From NCBI GenBank assembly GCA_963709175.1, contig CAVPVK010000004.1, positions 1 through 64,000 of the forward strand: a stretch of 64,000 nucleotides of DNA, given 5' to 3'. The notes under the pieces were generated by a model. The model searched no databases, had not been told where the DNA came from, and saw nothing but the letters and a program-made list of their open reading frames with translations. Below, one piece after another: positions 44,186 through 52,166 of this stretch; position 1 is the first letter of the stretch, and each line of letters begins with the position of its first letter. Source of the DNA: JANXQG01 sp963709175 (GTDB lineage Bacteria; Planctomycetota; Planctomycetia; Pirellulales; Thermoguttaceae). Both the position numbers and the translations under genes were made by a program.

Positions 44186-47100
44186 GTTTGGCCGCGGAAA
44201 TGTGAAACTCCTACCGGAAGCACCTCCTGTGGCCAAATCCCCGTCCAGCGCAGACGCCGCCAGCCGCTATGTCGTCGGTTTTGACTTAGGGACGACGAAT
44301 TCGGCCGTCACTTACGTTGACACCGCGGAAGACCCGTGGCAGGTTCGCGTATTTGCCGTGCCACAACTGGTAGCTGCCGGGCAGGTGGAGAGCCGGGAGA
44401 CGCTTCCTTCGTTTCATTACCAGCCCGGTGCCGGCGAGTTGCCGCCGACCGCCCTGAAGTTGCCGTGGAAGGCCGCTAGTGCCGGGCCGCCGCACCTGGT
44501 CGGGTTTTTCGCCCGCGATCATGGCGCCGAGGCTCCCGGACGGCTAATTAGCTCGGCCAAGTCGTGGCTTTGTCATTCCGGCGTTGACCGCACGGCTGAG
44601 TTGCTCCCGTGGCACGCCGCGGCCGATGTCGAGCGGCTGTCTCCAGTCGAAGTCAGCGCGCGATATCTGGCTCACGTGCGATCGGCCTGGGATGCCCGAT
44701 TCCCGCGCGAGCCCCTGGCCGAGCAGGATTTCGTGCTCACGCTGCCGGCCTCGTTCGACGAGGTGGCGCGGGAACTGACGATCAAGGCGGCCGCTCTGGC
44801 TGGCCTGCCGCGGGTTGTGCTCATCGAAGAGCCGCAGGCGGCCTTCTACGCCTGGATCGACGCCCATCGCGACGACTGGGACCAGCTCGTCCGACCGGGA
44901 CAGAAGATACTCGTTTGCGATATCGGCGGCGGCACGTCCGACTTCACCCTGATCCGCGTTCGCCGCGGTTCGGGCGGCAAGGTGCAGTTCCACCGCGTGG
45001 CCGTCGGAGACCACCTGATCCTCGGCGGAGACAACCTGGACTTGGCGCTTGCGCATTATCTGGAGCAGCGCCTCGGGGAGGCGGGGAGAGGGGAGAGGGG
45101 AGACGTGGAGACGCGAGGACGCGGCGACGAAGCGGTCTCCCCTCTCCCCTCTCCTCTCTCCGCGTCGTCTTCTCCTCCCCTGGCGCCTCGGCAATGGGCG
45201 ATGCTCGTGCAGCGGAGCCGTCAACTCAAAGAAACGTTGCTGGGTCCCGCGGCTCCCGAACGGCTCACGCTCAGCCTGCCTTGGGCCGGCTCGCGGCTCA
45301 TCGGCGGGGCGCGGCAGATCGAGGTCCAGCGGAAGGAAATCCACGACCTGCTGGTTGAGGGATTCTTCCCCCTCGTGCCGCTCGACGCCAAGCCGAGCCG
45401 CCGCAGTTCGGGCTTTCAGGAGTTCGGACTGCCCTTCGCGCCGGACCCGGCGGTCACCCGTTATCTGGCATCCTTTCTCACGGCCCATCGGCACGTAGCC
45501 ATGGAGGATGTCGATCTGCCAGCGGGGCAGGACCCGGCCCGACCCGATATCGTGCTGTTCAACGGCGGCCTGTTCGAATCGCCCGTCCTGCGACAGCGGA
45601 TGATTGACGGCCTGCGGCACATGTTCGGCGGCAATTGGTCGCCGATCGTGCTGGACAACGACCGCCTCGATCTTGCCGTCGCCCGGGGCGCCGCCTACTA
45701 CGGCATGGTCCGCCGCGGCCTGGGTGTGCGGATTGCCGCGGGACTGGCGCGGACGTATTACATTGGCGTCGGAGCAGAGGGGGAAAGCGGGGAGCAGGGA
45801 GGGAAGACGGGTATGGGGAGAGGCGAGAAGGAAGAACAGAAAAAATCGGAGTCTCTCGTTTCCCCTCCCGCCTCCCCCATCTCACCTCCTTCTTTCTCTC
45901 CCCTCCCCGCCCTCTGTCTTCTCCCCGCCGGGGTCGAGCCGGGCAGCGACGTCAACCTGAGCGAGCGGCGATTCGACCTGCTGGTCTCCGAACCGGTCGA
46001 GTTCCCGCTTTATGTCTCCAGCACGCGGCTCACCGATCGGCCGGGCGAGCTTGTGGCTTTTGATCGCGAGCAGATGACGCCGCTGCCGCCCATCCGCACG
46101 GTCTTGCGAACGCGGAAAAAAAGCGAATCGGAGACCGTGGCCGTGAACCTGCACGCCCGGCTGACGGAGATCGGCACGCTCGACTTGTGGTGCAGCGAGA
46201 TCGAGGGAACGCGGAGCTGGCGCTTGCAGTTCGATGTTCGCTCCGCCACTCAGACCGACGTCGCCGCCCACGAGTCGGCGGCAGAAGGCGAAGGCTTTGT
46301 CGATGAGCCCACTTGGCAGGAGTGCCTGGCCGCCATCGAGCAGGTCTTCGGTCCCAACGGCGCAGAGAAGCCCGAGGGACTGCTGAAACGGCTTTCCGCG
46401 GCGACGGGCATGGGCCGCAACGCCTGGCCGACGTCGCTTTGCCGCCGCATTTGGGAGGCCCTCATCGACAACGAGGCTGGACGACGCAAGTCCGCCGTGC
46501 ACGAAGCCCGTTGGCTCAACCTGCTCGGCTTCGGGCTGCGTCCGGGCTACGGCCTGGCGGTCGACGACTGGCGAGTGGCCGAAACCTGGCGGCTGGTGCA
46601 GGGCAAGCTGGTGCATGCCTCGGCGGCGACGCGGCTGGAAGGCTGGATTCTCTGGCGGCGAATTGGCGGCGGGCTGTTGGCCGGTCAGCAGCAGGCCATG
46701 GCCGAACCGCTCTTGGGGCCAATTCGCGGGTTGCACCGGCTGGTGGTGGGCGGCAAGGGGCGGGGCGGCGATTTCGGTTTCCAGCCCAACGAAACGGCGG
46801 AGATCTGGCGTCTGCTAGGCTCGCTGGAGTTGCTGCCCGTTTCGCTGAAGATCGAATTGGGCGAGATCCTTCTGGACCTGTTGCCCAAGCGTAAGATGGA
46901 GAGTGTGCGACCGGCGATCGTGTGGGCGATCGGGCGTTTGGGGGCGCGAACGCCGCTCTATGGTCCCTTGAACACCGTAGTGCCGGCAGAGACGGCAGGC
47001 CAATGGCTGAAGCGGTTGATCGATTCCTTCGGCGGCGATCCGGCCGGGGCGTTGGCGGTGATGCAGATGGCACGGAAGACCGACGACCGTTACCGCGATT

Positions 47101-47258
47101 TATCGCAGAAGCAGCGCGACGCGGCCGCCGCCTATCTGACGCGGGAGAATGCCCCCGAGCATTTCCTCGCCCTGGTGCAAAGCGGCGGCACGCTCGACCG
47201 CGAGGAGCAGGGTCTGGTCTTCGGCGAAGCGCTGCCGAAGGGGTTGCGGCTTACGTAG
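44184..47258 (+). CDS. Long Hsp70-family protein with two hairpin-derived insertions
   Basis: Up to 1024 residues. The actin-fold ATPase is clear: VVGFDLGTTNSAVTYVD (phosphate 1), ILVCDIGGGTSDFTLI (phosphate 2), and LTLPASFDEVARELTIKAA. The C-terminal half is longer than DnaK and resembles the extension of large planctomycete Hsp70 paralogues, not a normal peptide-binding lid. Two Arg/Glu/Gly-to-Pro/Ser-rich insertions, residues about 295-332 and 530-580, are encoded by purine/pyrimidine hairpins (45085-45154, 45774-45930) and are foreign to the fold but keep the frame. Start: ATG 44184 lies in a palindrome without a ribosome-binding site; GTG 44230 (residue 16) is at least as likely. It is followed after 15 bases by the histidine kinase. 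Confidence 0.88.
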   Translation: MFGRGNVKLLPEAPPVAKSPSSADAASRYVVGFDLGTTNSAVTYVDTAEDPWQVRVFAVPQLVAAGQVESRETLPSFHYQPGAGELPPTALKLPWKAASAGPPHLVGFFARDHGAEAPGRLISSAKSWLCHSGVDRTAELLPWHAAADVERLSPVEVSARYLAHVRSAWDARFPREPLAEQDFVLTLPASFDEVARELTIKAAALAGLPRVVLIEEPQAAFYAWIDAHRDDWDQLVRPGQKILVCDIGGGTSDFTLIRVRRGSGGKVQFHRVAVGDHLILGGDNLDLALAHYLEQRLGEAGRGERGDVETRGRGDEAVSPLPSPLSASSSPPLAPRQWAMLVQRSRQLKETLLGPAAPERLTLSLPWAGSRLIGGARQIEVQRKEIHDLLVEGFFPLVPLDAKPSRRSSGFQEFGLPFAPDPAVTRYLASFLTAHRHVAMEDVDLPAGQDPARPDIVLFNGGLFESPVLRQRMIDGLRHMFGGNWSPIVLDNDRLDLAVARGAAYYGMVRRGLGVRIAAGLARTYYIGVGAEGESGEQGGKTGMGRGEKEEQKKSESLVSPPASPISPPSFSPLPALCLLPAGVEPGSDVNLSERRFDLLVSEPVEFPLYVSSTRLTDRPGELVAFDREQMTPLPPIRTVLRTRKKSESETVAVNLHARLTEIGTLDLWCSEIEGTRSWRLQFDVRSATQTDVAAHESAAEGEGFVDEPTWQECLAAIEQVFGPNGAEKPEGLLKRLSAATGMGRNAWPTSLCRRIWEALIDNEAGRRKSAVHEARWLNLLGFGLRPGYGLAVDDWRVAETWRLVQGKLVHASAATRLEGWILWRRIGGGLLAGQQQAMAEPLLGPIRGLHRLVVGGKGRGGDFGFQPNETAEIWRLLGSLELLPVSLKIELGEILLDLLPKRKMESVRPAIVWAIGRLGARTPLYGPLNTVVPAETAGQWLKRLIDSFGGDPAGALAVMQMARKTDDRYRDLSQKQRDAAAAYLTRENAPEHFLALVQSGGTLDREEQGLVFGEALPKGLRLT
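45085..45154. repeat. Intragenic purine/pyrimidine hairpin, element 1
   Basis: Perfect 20-bp arms, ggagaggggagaggggagac at 45085-45104 and its reverse complement at 45135-45154, with a 30-base loop. The full insertion, about 45075-45185, adds in-frame codons to the Hsp70-family gene. Confidence 0.85.
45774..45930. repeat. Intragenic purine/pyrimidine hairpin, element 2
   Basis: About 75 bases of almost pure G/A (ggggaaagcggggagcaggg) followed by about 75 bases of almost pure C/T (tcccctcccgcctcccccat), an imperfect inverted repeat. It encodes an in-frame Gly/Glu/Lys-rich then Pro/Ser-rich insertion in the Hsp70-family protein. Confidence 0.75.
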
Positions 47259-47273
47259 AAGAGGATTCCGCCC

Positions 47274-48671
47274 GTGCGCCGCCCCATCCAAATCCAGTTG
47301 CTCGTGCCGACGCTCTCGGTGGTGGTGCTGGCGATTGTGCTGGCCAGCGGGGCGAGCGGCTATTTCACCGCCATGCGGCAGCGGCAGACGCAGGAAGAAA
47401 GTCTTCGCCGCGTCGTCTCCTCACTCACCAGGGGCCCCTTCCCGCTTACCAATAGCCTGTTGCGGCAGGTGAGCGAACTCTCCGGGGCCGAGTTCGTCTT
47501 CCTTGATGCCAACCACAATTTGCTTGCCGGCACGTTGAAGATCGCCGCAGGTGACCAACGGCGGTTGGCCGATCTTGTCGGCGGTCCGTCGGCGGATGCA
47601 CAAGGGCGAGGCATGGGCGGGCAGCCGAGCCTGGAGTTGGGCGGGCGCGCCTACTTGTGTCAGCGGTCGGCTATCCAGGGACGCGGGCCCGGCGGAGAGT
47701 CGGGCACGCTGGTGGTGCTCTACTCGCAGGAGCGTTGGTCGGCCGCTATCTGGGAGGCCGCTTATCCGGCTCTGCTAGCCGGGACGATCGCCGTGCTGGT
47801 GGTGGTCGCAGTCACCACGCTGCTGGCCCAACGGTTCGTCCGGCCCATCCGCCGCCTGGGCGACCAGACCGCCCGAATCGCCCGGGGCGACTTCACGCCC
47901 GTCGGCGTGAGCAAGGTCGACGACGAGCTTCGCGACCTGGCCGTCTCCATCAATCGCATGACCGAACGGCTGGGAGAGTACGAGCGCGAGGTCCGCCGCA
48001 GCGAGCAGCTTCGCACCCTGGCGCAGCTTGGGGCGGGCATGGCTCATCAACTCCGCAACGCGGCCACGGGCGGCCGGATGGCCATCGAGTTGCACCAGCG
48101 GCAGTGCGCGGGAGCCAGCGGCGAGGACCTGGCGGTGGCCCTGCGGCAACTGCGGCTGATGGAGTCGTACCTGCAGCGGTTCCTCACGCTCAGCCGCCCC
48201 AAGCAACAGGTCGAAGAAATCGTGTCATTGGACGCGTTGGTGGACGACGTCTGCGCCCTGGTGCGTCCCGCCTGTGTTCACGCAGGCATCGAGCTAACGG
48301 CCGTGAAGCCGCCTGAGCCACTGGCCGTGCGGGGCAATGCCGAAGAGTTGCGGCAGTTAGCGGTGAATCTGGCGCTGAACGCAGTCGACGCCGTCAGCGG
48401 GCCCGAGAGATCGCCAGCGCGGATCGTCGTGGCCCTCGAAGCGGTCGATGCAAGTCATTGCGCGCTATGCGTTCGCGACAGCGGTCCCGGCCCGTCCGAC
48501 GAGGTGGCCCCGCGGCTTTTCGAGCCCTTCGTGACCGGCAAGCCGGAGGGTACGGGCTTGGGACTTTTTGTCGCCCGGCAGATCGCCGAGGATCACGGCG
48601 GCACGATCCGTTGGCAGCGGTGCGGGGAGATGACGGAGTTCCGGGTGGAACTGCCGTTGGCGGCAAAGTGA
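47274..48671 (+). CDS. Membrane sensor histidine kinase, NtrB-like
   Basis: 465 residues. Membrane helices at about 8-28 and 160-187 enclose a periplasmic sensor domain of ~130 residues; HAMP follows (RFVRPIRRLGDQTARIARGD). Phospho-acceptor His258 sits in GMAHQLRNAATGG, which departs from the usual AHEIRNPL (Gln for Glu, Ala-Ala for Pro-Leu). The ATPase has the N box (NLALNAVDAV), G1 (DSGPGPSDE) and G2 (GTGLGLFVARQIAED). The sigma-54 response regulator begins ~150 bases downstream, so they are the likely cognate pair. Ligand unknown. Confidence 0.93.
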   Translation: MRRPIQIQLLVPTLSVVVLAIVLASGASGYFTAMRQRQTQEESLRRVVSSLTRGPFPLTNSLLRQVSELSGAEFVFLDANHNLLAGTLKIAAGDQRRLADLVGGPSADAQGRGMGGQPSLELGGRAYLCQRSAIQGRGPGGESGTLVVLYSQERWSAAIWEAAYPALLAGTIAVLVVVAVTTLLAQRFVRPIRRLGDQTARIARGDFTPVGVSKVDDELRDLAVSINRMTERLGEYEREVRRSEQLRTLAQLGAGMAHQLRNAATGGRMAIELHQRQCAGASGEDLAVALRQLRLMESYLQRFLTLSRPKQQVEEIVSLDALVDDVCALVRPACVHAGIELTAVKPPEPLAVRGNAEELRQLAVNLALNAVDAVSGPERSPARIVVALEAVDASHCALCVRDSGPGPSDEVAPRLFEPFVTGKPEGTGLGLFVARQIAEDHGGTIRWQRCGEMTEFRVELPLAAK

Positions 48672-48818
48672 CATTCCCGAAGCGCGCCGCGACGGCACGT
48701 CGATCAATGAGGGCAGTCCTATGGACTAGTGATGAGCGAACGGGGATAATGCCAGGAAAGGAGATGGCCGGCTGTAGCCAGGCTGCCTTCCGTGTATAAC
48801 GATCCGAGGCTGACCATT

Positions 48819-50255
48819 ATGCCCCATCTCCTCATCGTCGACGACGAGCAAAGCATCTGCTGGGGCCTGGCCAAGCTGGCCGAGCAACTTGGTCATACAG
48901 CGGCGACGGCCGTCTCGGCGGAGCAGGGACTGGCCGCCGCCGGCAAGAGGCGGCCCGACGTTATTATGCTCGACGTCCGCCTGCCGGGCATGGACGGCCT
49001 GGCGGCCATGCAGCACTTCCAGAAAGCCGCGCCCGGCGCGCCGATCGTCGTCATGACCGCCTACGGCGAACTGGCCACCGCCGTCGCCGCCGTCCGCAAC
49101 GGGGCCTTCGACTACCTCGCCAAGCCGTTTGACCTGGCCGTCGCTCAACACGCGATCGAATCCGCGTTGAAGCATCGGGCCCGGCCCGCCGACTTGCCGA
49201 CGCGGCAGGCGCCGAAAGACGAGGCGGGACTGATCGTCGGCGCCAGCCCGCCCATGCAGGAGGTCTTCAAGCGGATCGCCCTGGTGGCCCCCAGCGACGC
49301 CTGCGTGCACGTCCGCGGTGAGAGCGGCACGGGCAAGGAGCTTGTGGCACGGGCCATCCATCGCTACAGCCGCCGCTGCGATGGGCCGTTTGTGGCCGTG
49401 AACATGGCCTCGCTCAATCCCACATTGGCCGAAAGTGAACTGTTCGGCCACGTCCGCGGCGCCTTCACCGGCGCCGAGCAGTCGCGGAAGGGACTGCTGG
49501 AACTGGCTGGCGGCGGCACAATCTTTCTCGATGAGGTGGCCGACATTCCCTTGGCCCTCCAAGTCAAACTGCTGCGGGTGCTGGAGTTCGGTGAGATCGT
49601 GCCGGTGGGCGGCGAGGCGGCCGTGCGGAGTGACTTCCGCATGATCTCCGCCACGCACCAGAATCTGCAGCAGCAGGTGGCCGAGGGCAAGTTCCGCCAC
49701 GATCTCTATTTCCGCCTGATCACTTTCGAGATCGAGCTGCCGCCGCTCCGTCAGCGCCGCGAGGATATTGGCCCGCTGGCGGAGCACTTTCTCGATGTGC
49801 TCGCCAGCCGCAATCCGGGGCCGCGGCCGACAATCTCGCCCGAGGCCCTCGTCGAACTCCGCGGGCGGGATTGGTACGGCAACGTTCGCGAACTCCGCAA
49901 CGCCGTCGAGCACGCCATGATCCTCGCCCGCGGCGGCATTATCGCCCGCGAGCACCTGCCGCCGCCCGTGCTGCCCGCCGGGCTGGGCAGCGCTGGCCTG
50001 GGGAGCGCCGGGCAAGAGGAGACCATCGCCCTGCTCCTCCGCGCGTGGGCCCAAGGCCAATTGGATGGCCCTGCGGAGATCGAGGACTTGTACGAGCGAT
50101 TGCTCCGCCTGGTCGAGCCGCCGGTCTTGAAGGCCGCATTGCAGCATGCGGGCGGGCAGTGCCTGGCAGCCTCGCGCCGCCTCGGCCTGCACCGCACCAC
50201 ATTGCGGAAAAAGCTCGACGAGCTGGGCATCGGCGGAGGAACGGACGATGGATAG
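48819..50255 (+). CDS. Sigma-54-dependent response regulator, NtrC family
   Basis: 478 residues from ATG 48819 (MPHLLIVDDEQSICWGL). Receiver domain with phospho-acceptor Asp52 (IMLDVRLPGMDG) and Lys in YLAKPFDL; AAA+ domain with Walker A GESGTGKE, the sigma-54 contact loop GAFTGAEQSRKG and Walker B GGTIFLDEV; a Fis-type helix-turn-helix at the end (CLAASRRLGLHRTTLRKKL). It activates RpoN-dependent promoters when phosphorylated, probably by the kinase upstream. The stop overlaps the start of the SpoU methylase by eight bases. Confidence 0.95.
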   Translation: MPHLLIVDDEQSICWGLAKLAEQLGHTAATAVSAEQGLAAAGKRRPDVIMLDVRLPGMDGLAAMQHFQKAAPGAPIVVMTAYGELATAVAAVRNGAFDYLAKPFDLAVAQHAIESALKHRARPADLPTRQAPKDEAGLIVGASPPMQEVFKRIALVAPSDACVHVRGESGTGKELVARAIHRYSRRCDGPFVAVNMASLNPTLAESELFGHVRGAFTGAEQSRKGLLELAGGGTIFLDEVADIPLALQVKLLRVLEFGEIVPVGGEAAVRSDFRMISATHQNLQQQVAEGKFRHDLYFRLITFEIELPPLRQRREDIGPLAEHFLDVLASRNPGPRPTISPEALVELRGRDWYGNVRELRNAVEHAMILARGGIIAREHLPPPVLPAGLGSAGLGSAGQEETIALLLRAWAQGQLDGPAEIEDLYERLLRLVEPPVLKAALQHAGGQCLAASRRLGLHRTTLRKKLDELGIGGGTDDG

Positions 50256-51051
50256 TCCGGATCGCATCGACTCGCTCGACGATCCCCGCATAGCAGCCTA
50301 TCGCAATCTCCGTGACCGCACGCTTCGTGGCGAAAGAATGTTTGTGGCCGAAGGCAGCCTGCTGGTCGAGCGTTTGCTGGCCAGCCGCTTCGAGGCGGAA
50401 TCGCTGCTGGCGACCGAATCGTTGGCCGCCGAATTCCTGCCGCGTCTGCCTGGGGGCGCGCCTGTCTATGTCGCCGCGGACGCGCTTCTGCGACAGATCA
50501 TCGGCTTTAATCTGCACCAGGGCGTGCTGGCCGCCGGGCGGCGCCGAGCGGAAATGACTTTGCCGGAGATGCTCGGGCCGCCGGAAGATCGGCCGCTGGG
50601 CATCGTCGTTTGTCCGCGAATCACCAAGCCGGAAAACATGGGGCTGATCTTCCGCGTCGCTGCCGGACTGGGCGCAGACGGCTTGCTCTTGGGTTCGGAA
50701 TGCTGCGATCCGTTTTCGCGGCGCTGTCTGCGCGTCTCGATGGGAGCGGTCTTCAGCGCGCCTTTTCGCAAGGCCTCTGATCTCGCCGCCGATGTCGCAG
50801 AGCTGCGCGAACGATGGGGCGTAGAGCTGCTGGCGGCGGTGTTGGACGAGCAGGCCATGCCACTGGCTCGGCTACGTTGGCCCCGCCGGGCCGGCGTAAT
50901 GCTGGGCAATGAATTCGACGGTCTCGATGATCGTTGGCTATCCTACTGTTCGAAACGCGTGACCATCCCGATGGCTCGGAAGACCGATTCGCTCAACCTG
51001 GGCGTCGCCGCTGGAATCTTCGTCCACGAGATGCTGCGCAAGCGCGCGTAA
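50248..51051 (+). CDS. TrmH/SpoU-family RNA 2'-O-methyltransferase
   Basis: 267 residues from ATG 50248, overlapping the ntrC-like gene. An N-terminal substrate-binding domain (RTLRGERMFVAEGSLLVERL) is followed by the knotted SPOUT domain with its three motifs: ITKPENMGLIFRVAAGLGAD (N and R of motif 1), VMLGNEFDGL (motif 2) and IPMARKTDSLNLGVAAGIF (motif 3). It methylates ribose in rRNA or tRNA with SAM; the exact target cannot be read. Coupling to a two-component pair is positional only. Confidence 0.93.
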   Translation: MDSPDRIDSLDDPRIAAYRNLRDRTLRGERMFVAEGSLLVERLLASRFEAESLLATESLAAEFLPRLPGGAPVYVAADALLRQIIGFNLHQGVLAAGRRRAEMTLPEMLGPPEDRPLGIVVCPRITKPENMGLIFRVAAGLGADGLLLGSECCDPFSRRCLRVSMGAVFSAPFRKASDLAADVAELRERWGVELLAAVLDEQAMPLARLRWPRRAGVMLGNEFDGLDDRWLSYCSKRVTIPMARKTDSLNLGVAAGIFVHEMLRKRA

Positions 51052-51060
51052 TACATAAGG

Positions 51061-51175
51061 CAAGGATTCTCACGCAAAGGTGCAAAGCTGCTAAAGGGAA
51101 GATGAACTACGGTTCGTTTTCTTATCTCCTGTCTTCTTCACGTCACCTTTTCTTCTTTGCGGCTTGGCGCGAATC
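51061..51175. repeat. Imperfect palindrome of the 'ttctcacgcaaagg' type
   Basis: The left arm gattctcacgcaaaggtgca and the right arm ttctttgcggcttggcgcga pair imperfectly over about 30 bases. The same wording (acgcaaaggcgcaaagc) is a frequent intergenic repeat in bacterial genomes. It lies just after the SpoU gene. Confidence 0.5.
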
Positions 51176-51422
51176 CGTTAGGAGGGACGATCCGGGCACT
51201 TTTGCGACGGGTTTACGCTCGTCTGCGGCCGGACTCCAGTCTTCGGGCAGTTCGTCGCACTTGAGCACTCTGGCGTATAATGGATTGGTGATTGCCTGGC
51301 CGGAGCTGACCCGGCTGGCCCTTGCCGAGCGAACCAAGACCAACGATACTCAACAGAAGGTGTTTTGACAATCTAGACGGGCCGTACGTGATCGCGCGAC
51401 CGGCTGGAAAGGAGCAGCGGTC

Positions 51423-51590
51423 ATGACAGTAGCAATGATGAGGACCTACCGCGAGAGCCGCGCGGGGTTTTCTACGAACGATCTCGCGCCCTACGATGGA
51501 CAGTGGGTGGCCTTCAGCGCCGATGGACATCGCGTCGTCGCTAGCGCCAACACCGTCAAAGAAGTTGCCGAGCGCGAGCTCGGCAGGTGA
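51423..51590 (+). CDS. DUF5678-like small protein, 55 aa
   Basis: ATG 51423 with AAGGAG nine bases before. After an N-terminal segment comes YDGQWVAFSADGHRVVASA and a helix NTVKEVAERELGR. The W-V-A ... G-x-x-V-V-A-S-A ... (helix) layout matches DUF5678, tiny proteins often encoded next to retropepsin-like proteases. The protease-like gene begins 75 bases downstream. Confidence 0.75.
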   Translation: MTVAMMRTYRESRAGFSTNDLAPYDGQWVAFSADGHRVVASANTVKEVAERELGR

Positions 51591-51665
51591 GAATCTCCAA
51601 GATGTCGTCTTGGAGAAGATCGAGATTCAAAGCGGCGACACCCAACTCGGCGGGGCAGAGTTTCT

Positions 51666-52166
51666 GTGATTCTCCGCTTTCCGTATCCGCCGGAGCCGCT
51701 TCGTAGTCCGCCCCCGCCCGCGCTTCCTGTCGCGACGCGCTCCCTGTGGCGCCCGCTGGTCCCGTTGACGGTGCAGAGTCCCGGCGGGGGGGCGGTGATC
51801 TTTGGCAGGGCGCTCCTGGATCCTGGGGCCGACGACACTGTCCTTCCCTTGGAAACCGCTGAATTGCTTTCGGTCAAGTTCTACCCCCTGACTAACCACT
51901 TTCTGCGATGGCGAGGCCAGCATTATCCCCTGCAATACGGGCAGGTGACGCTCGAACTGGCTGACGAGGAAGGCAATGTCTTGGCGTGGCCGGCGGTGGC
52001 TGCCTTCACCATCGCTGCGATACGCTATCCGCTGTTAGAGATCAGGGCTGCCTCGAGTTCTTCGATGCATCCTTCCGCGGCGCTGAACGGCTTTTCGAAC
52101 TTCAGCCTAATGCGTCCTTCCCACACTCCCTCCGGTAGGACATTCCATCCGTCAAGCCTGGAATAG
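51666..52166 (+). CDS. Retropepsin-like aspartic protease, C-terminus frameshifted
   Basis: GTG start at 51666. The active-site segment ALLDPGADDTVLPLETAELL strongly resembles the D-T/S-G-A-D-D-T-V-L of retroviral proteases, but has Pro where Thr or Ser is usual. The second strand and flap region (RGQHYPLQYGQVTLELADEE) follow. Near 52040 an extra base changes the frame: the given frame ends in Ser-rich noise at 52166, while the next frame reads QGCLEFFDASFRGAERLFEL to a TAG at 52138, the usual family ending. Active as a dimer by family rule. Paired with the DUF5678-like gene. Confidence 0.75.
   Translation: MILRFPYPPEPLRSPPPPALPVATRSLWRPLVPLTVQSPGGGAVIFGRALLDPGADDTVLPLETAELLSVKFYPLTNHFLRWRGQHYPLQYGQVTLELADEEGNVLAWPAVAAFTIAAIRYPLLEIRAASSSSMHPSAALNGFSNFSLMRPSHTPSGRTFHPSSLE

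Noticed and set aside
48819..51051. Kinase, NtrC-like regulator and SpoU methylase as an antibiotic-resistance operon
   Set aside because: The methylase target cannot be inferred, and the gene order is only positional evidence.
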